Positions 32,090-40,880 of a stretch of 64,000 bases of DNA are shown here, piece by piece. The notes under the pieces are model-generated. The model searched no databases, was not told the origin of the DNA, and worked only from the letters and a program-made list of their open reading frames with translations. Positions within the stretch are counted from its first letter, which is position 1. Every line of letters starts with the position of its first letter. The DNA lies in assembly GCF_031626495.1 (NCBI RefSeq), contig NZ_JAMQOJ010000004.1, forward strand, positions 124,001-188,000, read 5' to 3'. The position numbers were made by a program, and so were the translations under genes. The stretch comes from Natrinema sp031626495. Its GTDB lineage: Archaea; Halobacteriota; Halobacteria; Halobacteriales; Natrialbaceae.

Positions 32090-33824
32090 CGGCGAGGACG
32101 AACGAAGTGAGTCCCCGGAAATGCGAGCGGGAGCGAAGCGACACGCGAGCCGTGACCGCGAGGCCTCGGACCGAGCGAGTAGCGCGGAGCGAAGCCCGCG
32201 AGAAGACGGCGAAGCCGCGAGCCGCGAGGACGAGCGTCGTTTCCCGCACGTCCCAGAATCGGACGACGATGACGACGCGGTCATCGTGCCCGACGCCGGT
32301 GCTGACGCGTCCCGTTCCCGCGAGGGAACGGATCACGCTCGAGAGGGCGCCATCGCCACTGACGGCGGCGCGAACGCGGAAGGCAACGGCTGCTCGCCCG
32401 ACACCTGCACCTGCGGCGAGAAGACAACCGAGCCGACCGCCGAATCGGCCGGTGACAAGCGCGTCGCCACAGACGGAGCCGGCGCCGCCAACGTCGACGA
32501 GATGGGCGAACTCGGCGACCTCGAGTTCACCGAGCCCGCGGAGAACGTCAGTCAGGACGTCTACGACGACGCGCCCGACGCGCGCGTCGGGGTGCCGGAG
32601 GGCGTCGACCTCGAGACGCCGGAGTACTCGATCCGGTCGCGGATGAACGACATCGAGACGCCGGACGAGAAGACCTGGTTCATGGAACTGGACGAGGCCG
32701 TCATCGACGAGGGCCGCTGTATCCAGTGTGGGACCTGCGTCGCCGCCTGTCCGTCGGACTCGATCGGCGTCGGCGACGACGACCTGCCGGAGCTGGTCAA
32801 GATGTGCACCGGCTGTTCGCTCTGTTGGGACTTCTGTCCCCGCGGCGGCCTGCGCTACGAGCGCCAGTGGAAGATCACCGGCGGCGACGACAACGTCAAG
32901 GGCGCCGGCGACCCGATCACGGAGTTCTCCGCGAAGGTCGAGGACGACTGGACCGACAACGCCCAGGACGGCGGCGTCGTCACCGGCATCCTCGCGACGC
33001 TGCTCGAGGAGGGCGAGATCGACGGCGCGCTCGTCGCGACCGAGAGCGAGGAGGAAGAGTGGAAGGCCGAGAGCTACCTCGCGACCACGACCGAGGAGCT
33101 CATCGCAAACGCCGGCACCGTCTACAACCAGACGCTGGCGCTCGGTAACCTCGACTTAGCGCAGTGGGAGCACAAGCTCCCCGACAAGGACTGGGAGGAC
33201 CTCTCGCTCGCCATCGTCGGCACCCCCTGCGAGATCGAGGGCATCCGTGCCCTGCAGGACTTCGAGTGGGACTATCAGGCTCAGAACGAGGGCGTCCGCG
33301 CGGTCGATTACACGATCGCGCTGATGTGTACCAAGAACTTCAACTACCACAGCCTCATGGGCGAGCAGTTGGAGGAGAAACGCGGCATCTCGCCGTCCGA
33401 AATCGGCAAGATGGACGTCCTCAACGGCAAGATGATGGTCTACGACCACGACGGTGACATGATCGTCGAGGAGGACATCGAGAACTTCCACGACGCCGCG
33501 CTCAAGGGCTGTGACGAGTGTGCCGACTTCACCGGCTTCTGTGCCGACGTCACCGTCGGCTCCGTCGGCTCGAGCGACGAGTACTCGAGCGTCATCGTCC
33601 GCACCGAGCAGGGGATGAAGGCGTGGGAGTTCACCGAGCCGAAACTCGACTACCACGATCTCGAGGACAAGTCGGCAGTCGGTAAGCTCCAGGGCTGGGA
33701 CAAGAAGAAGGCCTTTGAGAGCCTCGAGCGTCCCTTCGACCCCGACGCGCCGCGGTTCATCGACTACACCGACCACGCCGAGAACTACGGCACGGCGATG
33801 AACCCCCACGATCAGGGGCACTGA
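32079..33824 (+). CDS. Coenzyme F420 hydrogenase/dehydrogenase beta-type protein (FrhB-like)
   Basis: A 581-residue protein. Residues 1 to about 150 are low-complexity and charged; a CSPDTCTC cluster lies at about 108-115. Two [4Fe-4S] ferredoxin motifs follow: C214/C217/C220/C224 and C243/C246/C249/C253. The rest is the FrhB/FdhB catalytic domain (TGILATLLEEGEIDGALVAT, LAIVGTPCEIEGIRALQDF, CTKNFNYHSLMGEQLEE, GCDECADFTGFCADVTVGSVGS). This family uses FAD to move electrons between F420H2 and Fe-S partners. The overlap with nirA suggests it feeds that enzyme. ATG at 32079. Confidence 0.87.
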   Translation: MGTDGEDERSESPEMRAGAKRHASRDREASDRASSAERSPREDGEAASREDERRFPHVPESDDDDDAVIVPDAGADASRSREGTDHAREGAIATDGGANAEGNGCSPDTCTCGEKTTEPTAESAGDKRVATDGAGAANVDEMGELGDLEFTEPAENVSQDVYDDAPDARVGVPEGVDLETPEYSIRSRMNDIETPDEKTWFMELDEAVIDEGRCIQCGTCVAACPSDSIGVGDDDLPELVKMCTGCSLCWDFCPRGGLRYERQWKITGGDDNVKGAGDPITEFSAKVEDDWTDNAQDGGVVTGILATLLEEGEIDGALVATESEEEEWKAESYLATTTEELIANAGTVYNQTLALGNLDLAQWEHKLPDKDWEDLSLAIVGTPCEIEGIRALQDFEWDYQAQNEGVRAVDYTIALMCTKNFNYHSLMGEQLEEKRGISPSEIGKMDVLNGKMMVYDHDGDMIVEEDIENFHDAALKGCDECADFTGFCADVTVGSVGSSDEYSSVIVRTEQGMKAWEFTEPKLDYHDLEDKSAVGKLQGWDKKKAFESLERPFDPDAPRFIDYTDHAENYGTAMNPHDQGH

Positions 33825-33889
33825 GCTGACGCGGACGCCGTCTTTTCGTTCCGTTCTCCGTCGGAGTCCGACGCGTGACCCGACGGGCC

Positions 33890-34363
33890 CTACGCCGATT
33901 CGACGGCCTCGAGGAGGTCGTCGTAGGCCGGTTCGTTCGTCGGATCGTCGGCGACCCAGCTGTACGTGACCGTCCCGTCCTCGTCTACGACGAGGACGGC
34001 CCGGTTCGCGATTCCGTACAGGCCGAGGTCCTCGATATCGATCTCGAGGTCGTAGTCGCGGATTGCGTCGCCGGCCGTGTCGCTCACGAGGTCGAACTCG
34101 ATTCCGTGTTCGTCGCGAAACGCGCCCAGCGAAAACGCCGAGTCCGCGCTGACGCCGATGACGGTCGCGCCGGCCTCGCGGAACTCCTCGAGGCGGTCCT
34201 GGAAGGCGACCATCTCGTTCGTACACGGGGGCGTGAACGCGCCCGGGAAGAACGCGAGGACGATGGGGCCGTCGCCGAGGTGGTCCTCGAGGTCGAACGA
34301 TTCGTGGTCACTGGTCCCGCGCGTCGCGGTGAACGTCGGTGCGGTGTCGCCGGATTCGAGCAT
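33890..34363 (-). CDS. Peroxiredoxin (AhpE/BCP-like, single cysteine)
   Basis: A 157-residue thioredoxin-fold peroxidase. FFPGAFTPPCTNEM holds the peroxidatic Cys, and Arg in the later strand region completes the site. I see no second cysteine, so it is a 1-Cys enzyme that needs an external thiol, possibly gamma-glutamylcysteine (a GshA-like ligase is at 57019). It reduces hydroperoxides in the cytoplasm. Convergent with the FrhB-like gene. Confidence 0.9.
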   Translation of the reverse strand: MLESGDTAPTFTATRGTSDHESFDLEDHLGDGPIVLAFFPGAFTPPCTNEMVAFQDRLEEFREAGATVIGVSADSAFSLGAFRDEHGIEFDLVSDTAGDAIRDYDLEIDIEDLGLYGIANRAVLVVDEDGTVTYSWVADDPTNEPAYDDLLEAVESA

Positions 34364-34493
34364 CGGTGAGGCGTTCCACGAGCAGCCCCATTAATCTCGG
34401 TCCGGACGTGTTCGCCGTTCGGCGTCCCGAAGTGGCGAGTGGCTCGGGATCGACGACGGCCGCTCCCAGGACCGCAAGCGAGCGCTGACGCCC

Positions 34494-35453
34494 TCAGATC
34501 ACGATCCCGGACTGCAAAATCGCGATCAGAACTGTCAGCGCCGGGATCGCCAGCAGCGTCGTCAGGAACACGCAGGTCGAGACGTACTCCGAGACGAGTA
34601 CGCCGTCCGAGCGGGCGCTGCCGGCGAACTCGATGACCAGAATCAGCGGCGTCACGGCGGCCGGCATCGCCGTCTCGAGGACGAATACCCGCGCCACGGT
34701 CGGGTTCTGGAAGCCGAGCGCGAGCGCGACGCCGAGGCCGACGACCGGCGCGACGCCGAGCTTGAGCGCCGTCGCGGGCCAGGCCCGGGAAACGGCGGCC
34801 GCAGTGTTCGACCGAGCGAGCTGGATCCCGAGGATGAGCAACATGAGCGGAATCGAGGCGTCGCCGACGAGTTGCAGCGTCTCCATCGCCGCCGTATCGG
34901 CCGGCGGAATCAGATCCAGCGCACGCGCGCCCAGAGCGGCGACGACGGCGTACACCAGCGGGATGTAGAACACCCGCCGAACGCCCTCGAGGCCGGCCGA
35001 GCCGCTGCTCCGGGAGGCGACGTAGACGCCGACGGTGTACATCAGAACGGACTGGACCGAGAGGAAGAGGACGGCCGTCTGTCGGCCGACCTCCCCGAAC
35101 GCGAAGTCCGAGACGGGGATGCCGAGGTTGCCCGAGTTGGTGAAGATCGCGACCAGTACCAGCGCGCTCAGCGCCGGCTCCTCCTCGCCGACCGCACGCC
35201 CGGCGAGCTCGGCGATCATCCACATGACCGCCGTGAAGACGCCGATCCCGACCGCGACACGCAGCAGGGTCGACGCCTCGAGCCTCGTGGTCGCGAGGCT
35301 GTGAAACACCAGCGCAGGGGCCAGCACGTAGACGACGGCCGTGTTCAGCGGCTCCGGATCGATCTCTCTGACGGTGGCCAGCACGTAGCCCACTCCTGCG
35401 ATGGCGACGATCGGCCCGACCGCGGAGGCAAAGATATCGAGGAGGTCGGCCAT
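34494..35453 (-). CDS. AEC-family (auxin efflux carrier) transporter
   Basis: A 319-residue membrane protein with about ten hydrophobic helices. The N-terminal IVAIAGVGYVLATVREIDPEPLNTAVVYVLAPALVFHSL and the NSGNLGIPV motif in helix 4 are standard for AEC permeases, as is SIPLMLLILGIQLA. Members export organic anions or similar solutes; the substrate here is unknown. Encoded alone. Confidence 0.88.
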   Translation of the reverse strand: MADLLDIFASAVGPIVAIAGVGYVLATVREIDPEPLNTAVVYVLAPALVFHSLATTRLEASTLLRVAVGIGVFTAVMWMIAELAGRAVGEEEPALSALVLVAIFTNSGNLGIPVSDFAFGEVGRQTAVLFLSVQSVLMYTVGVYVASRSSGSAGLEGVRRVFYIPLVYAVVAALGARALDLIPPADTAAMETLQLVGDASIPLMLLILGIQLARSNTAAAVSRAWPATALKLGVAPVVGLGVALALGFQNPTVARVFVLETAMPAAVTPLILVIEFAGSARSDGVLVSEYVSTCVFLTTLLAIPALTVLIAILQSGIVI

Positions 35454-35615
35454 CGGTCAGCGCTCACCCTCTCGTCGCGGTTGTCGGCTCGAGGAACTCG
35501 TCGACCTCGAACCGGTCGTCCCCTGCATTACGGCCTCAGCTACTCCCCGTACTCCCTATGGGACTTACGATGCAGCCGTTGCGGTCCAACCGCCGACCGA
35601 CACTGCTGCTCGTTC

Positions 35616-35654
35616 GTTAAGTGTCTCTGGTCACAAGGTAGAGCTACGACGGGA
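35616..35654 (+). repeat. 39-bp direct repeat, copy 1
   Basis: Matches 35747-35785 at 34 of 39 bases, with identical cores CTCTGGTCACAAG and TACGACGGGA. Distance between copies is 131 bp. Confidence 0.65.
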
Positions 35655-35746
35655 CGTCGTTCTCCGCGTGTTCTCTCTCTCCGGAGCGACGGCAGCGGCC
35701 GATTCGCTCGAGCGTAAAGCGGTCGACGCGCTGCGAGCGGTCGCTC

Positions 35747-35785
35747 TTTAAGTGCCTCTGGTCACAAGCTAAAGATACGACGGGA
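35747..35785 (+). repeat. 39-bp direct repeat, copy 2
   Basis: Second copy, about 80 bp upstream of the GNAT start codon; TTTAAGTG could serve as a TATA element. Confidence 0.65.
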
Positions 35786-35866
35786 AGCCGGCCGTTCTCG
35801 CGATGGAACTACCAGACCAGCCTCGGGCTTCGGCGCGTTTATGCCGTGACGCGGAAACGCCAGCGT

Positions 35867-36472
35867 ATGGCATCCGACGCTCGGATTCGGGTCGCGACGC
35901 CGGCGGACGCGGCGGCCGTCCGCGACATCTACGCGCCGTTCTGTGAGGCGACGGCGGTCACTTTCGAAGAAACTGCGCCCACCGAAGCCGAAATAGCCGA
36001 CCGGATCGAGTCGACCCTCGAGAGCCATCCCTGGCTCGTCTGCGAAATCGACAGCGAGGTCGTCGGCTACACCTATGCGGGACCGCTGCGAAAGCGCCGC
36101 GCCTACGAGTGGGTCGTCGAACCGTCGGTCTACGTCGCCGAGACGACCCGCCGATCGGGCGTCGGTCGGGCGCTGTACGAGTCCCTGTTCGCGGTCCTCG
36201 AGCGCCAGGGGATCCGCGACGCATACGCCGTGACGACGGTTCCGAACCCCGAAACGGAGCGGTTCCACGAGAAGATGGGGTTCGAACGACTGGTCGACTT
36301 CCCGGGGATCGGCTACGCGGAAGGCGAGTGGCGAGACGTGGCCTGGTGGCGGCGACCGCTCGCCGAGAAGCGGAGCGAGCCCGACCGCCCGCGCCCGTTT
36401 CCGGCGGTCCGCGAGGACGCCGACTGGGAGTCGCTCGTGCGGTCGGGCGAGCGGTCGCTCGAGCGTTCCTGA
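35867..36472 (+). CDS. GNAT N-acetyltransferase (phosphinothricin acetyltransferase-like)
   Basis: A 201-residue acetyltransferase. IRVATPADAAAVRDIYAPFCEATAVTFEE at the start, YAGPLRKRRAYEWVVEPSVYV and the acetyl-CoA loop RRSGVGRALYE (about residues 97-107) match the Pat/Bar/YncA branch, which acetylates small amino-acid-like compounds such as methionine sulfoximine or phosphinothricin analogues. The C-terminal 35 residues are an extra charged tail. Start at 35867; the upstream in-frame start adds seven basic residues. Confidence 0.85.
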   Translation: MASDARIRVATPADAAAVRDIYAPFCEATAVTFEETAPTEAEIADRIESTLESHPWLVCEIDSEVVGYTYAGPLRKRRAYEWVVEPSVYVAETTRRSGVGRALYESLFAVLERQGIRDAYAVTTVPNPETERFHEKMGFERLVDFPGIGYAEGEWRDVAWWRRPLAEKRSEPDRPRPFPAVREDADWESLVRSGERSLERS

Positions 36473-36531
36473 ATCGGTCGCAACCGCCGCCGACCGAAGC
36501 CGATTTCCGCGACTACCGGCTGGTATCTCGC

Positions 36532-37197
36532 ATGAATCCCTCGAGCTGGCGGACCTATCTCGTCACGCAGGCATCGCTGTCGGGCGACCGATCGACCCCC
36601 GAGATCGTCCGGGCGGCCATCGACGGCGGCGTCGACGCCGTCCAGTTGCGCGAGAAAGACTCGAGCGCCCGCTCACGATACGAACTCGGGCACGAACTGC
36701 GCGAGGTGACGGTCGCGGCGGGCGTCGACCTGATCGTCAACGATCGGATCGATATCGCGCAGGCGATCGACGCCGACGGCGTCCACGTCGGTCAGTCGGA
36801 CCTGCCGGTCGCGGTCGCCCGCGACCTGCTCGGGCCGGACGCGATCGTGGGTTGCTCGACCTCGACGGTCGCCGAAGCTCGGGAAGCGGAAGCCGAGGGA
36901 GCGGACTACCTCGGCGTCGGTGCGGTCTACGGCACATCGTCGAAGGACGTGGACGACGACAAGGACGGGATCGGCCCCGAGCGGATCGCCGCGATCGCCG
37001 ACGCGGTCTCGATTCCGGTCGTCGGCATCGGCGGCATCACGGCCGACAACGCCGGGCCGGTCGTCGAAGCCGGCGCGGCCGGCGTGGCCGTCGTCAGCGA
37101 GATCACGGCGGCCCCGGATCCGCGAGCCGCGACGGAGGCGCTCGCGGCGGCCGTCGAAACCTCGAAGGCCATCGACCACGGAGGTGGAGACGAATGA
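36532..37197 (+). CDS. thiE: Thiamine-phosphate synthase
   Basis: A 221-residue TIM-barrel enzyme: YLVTQ start, GGVDAVQLREKDSSAR, LIVNDRIDIAQAIDADGVHVGQSDLPV, VGCSTSTVAEA, and IPVVGIGGITADN are the standard ThiE segments. It joins HMP-PP to thiazole phosphate to give thiamine phosphate. thiM starts inside its stop codon (ATGA), so the two are co-translated. ATG at 36532 chosen because the barrel begins eight residues later. Confidence 0.95.
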   Translation: MNPSSWRTYLVTQASLSGDRSTPEIVRAAIDGGVDAVQLREKDSSARSRYELGHELREVTVAAGVDLIVNDRIDIAQAIDADGVHVGQSDLPVAVARDLLGPDAIVGCSTSTVAEAREAEAEGADYLGVGAVYGTSSKDVDDDKDGIGPERIAAIADAVSIPVVGIGGITADNAGPVVEAGAAGVAVVSEITAAPDPRAATEALAAAVETSKAIDHGGGDE

Positions 37198-38024
37198 GTG
37201 TCACTGACATCGCCGCCGCGGACCTCGCGGACTCGGTCCGGACGGTCCGGGAAGCGGAGCCGCTCGTCCAGCACCTGACGAACACGGTGACGATCAACGA
37301 CGTGGCGAACGTGACGCTGCACTGGGGCGGACTGCCGGTGATGGCCGACTCCTTCGGCGACGCCGGCGAGATGGCCGACCTCGCGCGAGCGGTGCTGATC
37401 AACATCGGCCAGGTGCCCGACGGCCGCGTCGAGGCCATGCACGAGGCCGGCCGAAAAGCCAACGAACGCGGGATCCCGGTCGTTCTCGATCCAGTCGGCG
37501 TCGGCTCGACGCCCTCGAGGCAGGCGGTCGCCGAGAGCCTCCTCTCGGAGGTCGACTTCACCGTCATCAAGGGCAACTACGGCGAGATCGCCGCCCTCAC
37601 CGGCGTCGAAGCCGAAGTGAAGGGCGTCGAATCAGTCGGCGACTACGAGGAGATCGAGCGGACCGCCCGTTCGCTCGCCGAATCGACCGACACAACCGTC
37701 GTCGCCTCGGGCGTCGACGACGTCGTCGCGGACGAAGACGGCGCGGTTCGCGTCGCCGCGGGCCACGAGATGCTCGGCGAGGTCGTCGGAACCGGTTGTA
37801 TGCTCGGCGCGACGGTCGCCACCTTCTGTGCCGCCCTCGAGGACACCCACGCCGCGGCCGTCCACGGCACGCTCGCGTTCGGAATCGCCGGCGAGCGGGC
37901 GGCCGACCTCGAGTACGCGGGGCCGGGCAGCTACCGGACGAACTTCCGCGACGCCGTCTACGGCGTGACCGGCGACGTCGCCACCGGTCTCGACCTCGAG
38001 GGCCGCCTCGAGGGCGTCCTCTGA
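37194..38024 (+). CDS. thiM: Hydroxyethylthiazole kinase
   Basis: A 276-residue ribokinase-like enzyme: LVQHLTNTVTINDVANVTLHWGGLPVMADS, VLDPVGVGST, VIKGNYGEIAAL and the catalytic-region VVGTGCMLGATVATFCA. It phosphorylates salvaged hydroxyethylthiazole for ThiE. With thiE it forms a thiamine salvage pair. Length is normal. Confidence 0.95.
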   Translation: MSVTDIAAADLADSVRTVREAEPLVQHLTNTVTINDVANVTLHWGGLPVMADSFGDAGEMADLARAVLINIGQVPDGRVEAMHEAGRKANERGIPVVLDPVGVGSTPSRQAVAESLLSEVDFTVIKGNYGEIAALTGVEAEVKGVESVGDYEEIERTARSLAESTDTTVVASGVDDVVADEDGAVRVAAGHEMLGEVVGTGCMLGATVATFCAALEDTHAAAVHGTLAFGIAGERAADLEYAGPGSYRTNFRDAVYGVTGDVATGLDLEGRLEGVL

Positions 38025-38116
38025 GGGGGCCGACCGGAACGCGTCACCGTCGCTGGTATTCCCGCTGGCCGGAACGTATTGAAACCGTTTTCATACCCCC
38101 GGGCGAACGGTGAACT

Positions 38117-38389
38117 ATGGCTCGAGAAGAACTCGAAAACGCGGCCCAGTCGATCGAACAGGCGGCCGACGCCGCGTCCGACGACGAGGCACAGGAGCGA
38201 CTGCAGAACCAGGCGGACAAGTTCGCCGACTACGCCGGTGCCGACCGCGGGCCGGACCACGGCCAACTCGCGCGCCACGAACACATCCTGAACGACATCG
38301 CCGACGAGGAGGGCGGCGACGTCGCGTCGAACCTCGAGGACGCCCTCGAGTCGATCAGCGCGTTCCGAGAGACGGTCGAGGGCGTTTAG
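38117..38389 (+). CDS. Small acidic haloarchaeal protein
   Basis: A 90-residue helical protein: MAREELENAAQSIEQAADAA, AQERLQNQADKFADYAG, DHGQLARHEHILNDIADEEGG. Two or three amphipathic helices are likely. I believe it belongs to a haloarchaea-restricted family of unknown function. TATA-like GTATTGAAAC lies about 35 bp upstream. Confidence 0.7.
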   Translation: MAREELENAAQSIEQAADAASDDEAQERLQNQADKFADYAGADRGPDHGQLARHEHILNDIADEEGGDVASNLEDALESISAFRETVEGV

Positions 38390-38616
38390 GGATAGCGGCG
38401 GTTTCGCGGGCTGTGGTTTTTTCGCCGGTCGAGAGCGGTAGTCGAGCGACGATCCGAGGAGTCGGTCGGAGGCTCGATCCGCGGCGTATCGGAGGTTCTC
38501 TGCCAGTACGTTCGCGAAGGTGCGGGGAAAAACACGTCCCACTCTCGTGGTGACACGGCGTCGCCACGTCCTCCCCACCCGACTCGCTCGTTCGCGGTAC
38601 TCACTCACTCGTCCAC
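38390..38616. other. Intergenic region before the palindrome cluster
   Basis: No supported gene; open frames give Arg/Ser/Thr-rich translations only. Confidence 0.4.
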
Positions 38617-38763
38617 CGGAAGACGCGTCGCGTCTTCCGAGCTGCTCGAAAACGCGACGCGTTTTCGGCATCACGAGACGGCTTTGCCGTCTCGAACGAC
38701 TTCGCTCGCAGGCTCGCGAAGACCTCGCGCGGCGTCGAGCAGACGGTTCGCCGTCGGCGAACC
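38617..38763. repeat. Cluster of consecutive perfect palindromes
   Basis: Four perfect or near-perfect hairpins and one weaker one within 147 bp: 38617-38639 (11-bp arms, CGGAAGACGCG type, 1-base centre), 38647-38667 (10-bp arms CGAAAACGCG, 1-base centre), 38674-38694 (9-bp arms CGAGACGGC, TTT loop), 38700-38721 (6-bp arms CTTCGC) and 38745-38763 (8-bp arms GGTTCGCC, GTC loop). The arms differ from each other, so they are not copies of one unit. Located between a plus-strand and a minus-strand gene (convergent). Confidence 0.7.
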
Positions 38764-38874
38764 GCTGCACAGCACGCGCCACTGCAGTCGGTCGATCGGT
38801 CAGAAACGAGTCGGAGAACGCCACACCGGCCGACACGAACTGGCCCCTTCCACCGCGAACCAGTCGATCTCCGC

Positions 38875-39507
38875 TCAGCAGACGGGCTTCGGGTTCGCGC
38901 CCATCCCCTCGAGCGTCTCGACGTACTCGTCGTAGGCGGCCTGGATCGCGCCGGTGGCGGCCTCCTGGGCGCGCTCCCAGTCCTCGTCGGTCTCGCAGAC
39001 GTCGGTGAGGAGTTCTTTGGCGCGCTCGAGCTGGTCGTCCAGGTCCTCGCCGAAGCCGCGGAACAGGCTGGCGGTCTGGGGGTCAGCGTCGCCGACGAAG
39101 TAGCCGACGACCTGATCTTTCGAACGCTGGCTCGCGAGGATGCGGCCGATGAACGCGCCGACGCGCTCGGTGGTGTCCTCGCGGTCGCGTAGATACTCGT
39201 GGAGGTTCGGGACCTCGTCGGGTTCGTACTCGTCGTCGAGCTTCCCGTCGACGGTCTCGTAGTGGTCCTGCTCTTCCTCGGCCGTGGCCTCGAAGGCCGC
39301 GCGTACCTCGTCGTCGGCCTCGTCGTCGGCCCACTCGAGGAAGGTCTGCCAGGCGGCGTACTCGGCGTCGGCGGTCGCCTCGAGGACGGGCTCGGTGTCG
39401 ATATCGCCGCCGGTGTCCGCGTACAGCGACTTCGAGGAGCCGAGTCGCGAGAGCGCGGTCTGGTTCTCTTCGCTGACGGTCTCGACGAACGTGTCCGGAT
39501 CGGTCAT
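38875..39507 (-). CDS. Rubrerythrin/ferritin-like family protein
   Basis: A 210-residue four-helix-bundle-like protein. Helices with Glu and His spaced as in ferritin-like iron proteins can be seen (ADAEYAAWQTFLEWADDEADDEV, FEATAEEEQDHYETVDG with ExxxxExxH character), followed by a longer C-terminal helical part. No rubredoxin CxxC domain. It may bind iron or sense oxidants, but catalytic ligands are incomplete to my eye. Start at 39507; the longer frame overlaps the next promoter. Confidence 0.65.
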   Translation of the reverse strand: MTDPDTFVETVSEENQTALSRLGSSKSLYADTGGDIDTEPVLEATADAEYAAWQTFLEWADDEADDEVRAAFEATAEEEQDHYETVDGKLDDEYEPDEVPNLHEYLRDREDTTERVGAFIGRILASQRSKDQVVGYFVGDADPQTASLFRGFGEDLDDQLERAKELLTDVCETDEDWERAQEAATGAIQAAYDEYVETLEGMGANPKPVC

Positions 39508-39668
39508 GGCGAGTCCTTCGGGAGGGCTCGAGTTATGTCTATCGCGACGACGACCGCCGAGGCGCCCGTCGTTCCCGCGGCGGCGGGCGATAGGTGGCGG
39601 CTTCTGTTCGCGAATTGAACTCCAACGGCGACATAACAAAATCGATCGTCGGAATGTCGTCCGTCAGA

Positions 39669-40880
39669 ATGAAACGACGAGCGTATCTCGTGACGGCTGC
39701 TGCGGCGACCCTCGGCGGCTGCTCCGCCCCGAGCGATTCGAGTTCGTCCGACGACGACGGGAACACCGCGACCGACGACCCACAGGAGACGGTCGACGAA
39801 GAAGCCGGCTCGTTCGATCAGTTCGACGACCTCTCGATGTGGGAGGTGATGGAGGGCTCGCTGGAACTCGACACCGACCGGGCGTACGTCGGCGACCAGT
39901 CCGGCCGCATGGAGGCGACCGAAGCCGAGACGCGGGTGATGATCAAACGCCGATTCGACACGCCGCGGGACCTCTCGAGCGAGTTCCCCGCGCTGGCGCT
40001 GGCGTCCGAGCAGGACGTCAGTCCGTTCGTTCAGCTCACCGACACCGGCGGAAATCGACTACTCCTCCAGACGGAGGTCAGGTCGGGGCTGCCGTTGCTC
40101 CATCAGAATCCGAGCGTCGTCAGGACCGACGGCGAGCCTGATCTGAGCGAGATCGTCCACGTCAAGATCTCGGCGTGGGTCGGAGAGGGCGATCCGGCGA
40201 CGGTCTGGTGTGACGACCTCCACTTCGTCCCCCGGCCGGAGACGGGCAAAGTCCTCATCCAGTTCGACGACGGCACGGAAACCGCCTACACCCGGGCTCG
40301 GTCGACGCTGTCCGATCACGGCTTCCCCGCGACGGCGTTCGTCCCGACGAACTACGTCGGCCGCGAGGGGTACCTCAGTACGGACCAGTTAGAGACCCTC
40401 TCGAGCGAGGGCTGGACGATCGCCAGTCAGGGCCGAACGGGCAGCGGCCTCGTCGGCCAGAGCGAGTCCGACCAGCGACGCGAGATCCGGGGTGCGATCG
40501 ATTGGCTCGAGAGCAACGGGTTCGGAGACGGCGCGAGCTACTTCGCCCACCCGCTCAACCGGTACGACGAGACGACGATGACCCTCGTCGAGGAACACCA
40601 CGACCTCGGCTTCGTCGGCGGCTACGCCGGCCACGCCGATCTGCTGAACCCGGCGCTCGCGCCGCGTGCAGTCGGGCCGTCGGCCGACGAGGCAAAGCAA
40701 TTGATCGACCAAACGGCACAGTACCGGACGATCACGACGCTTTCCTATCCGGACCTCTCGGGCGAGACGGGCGCGGCGTTCGAGGAGACGATGTCGTACC
40801 TCGCAGACGCCGCGTCGGCCGGCGACCTCGAGGTCGTCGGACCGGACGACATCGCGTCGGATCACGTCTACGAACCGTAG
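39669..40880 (+). CDS. Lipoprotein with polysaccharide deacetylase-like domain
   Basis: A 403-residue predicted Tat lipoprotein (KRRAYLVTAAAATLGGC, lipid Cys at about residue 18, followed by a Ser/Asp linker). Residues about 45-205 look like a beta-sandwich carbohydrate-binding region (DLSMWEVMEGSLELDTDRAYVGDQSGRM). The C-terminal NodB-like part has the FDDG motif (LIQFDDGTETAY) but the usual metal-binding HxxxH motif reads IASQGRTGSG, so metal ligands appear missing. It may bind rather than deacetylate surface glycans. Confidence 0.72.
   Translation: MKRRAYLVTAAAATLGGCSAPSDSSSSDDDGNTATDDPQETVDEEAGSFDQFDDLSMWEVMEGSLELDTDRAYVGDQSGRMEATEAETRVMIKRRFDTPRDLSSEFPALALASEQDVSPFVQLTDTGGNRLLLQTEVRSGLPLLHQNPSVVRTDGEPDLSEIVHVKISAWVGEGDPATVWCDDLHFVPRPETGKVLIQFDDGTETAYTRARSTLSDHGFPATAFVPTNYVGREGYLSTDQLETLSSEGWTIASQGRTGSGLVGQSESDQRREIRGAIDWLESNGFGDGASYFAHPLNRYDETTMTLVEEHHDLGFVGGYAGHADLLNPALAPRAVGPSADEAKQLIDQTAQYRTITTLSYPDLSGETGAAFEETMSYLADAASAGDLEVVGPDDIASDHVYEP

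Larger units (their letters stand above)
35454..35866. other. Intergenic region carrying a duplicated 39-bp element
   Basis: No gene supported. Two copies of a 39-bp sequence (35616-35654 and 35747-35785) are the main feature; each begins with a TATA-like (T/G)TTAAGTG. Confidence 0.5.
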
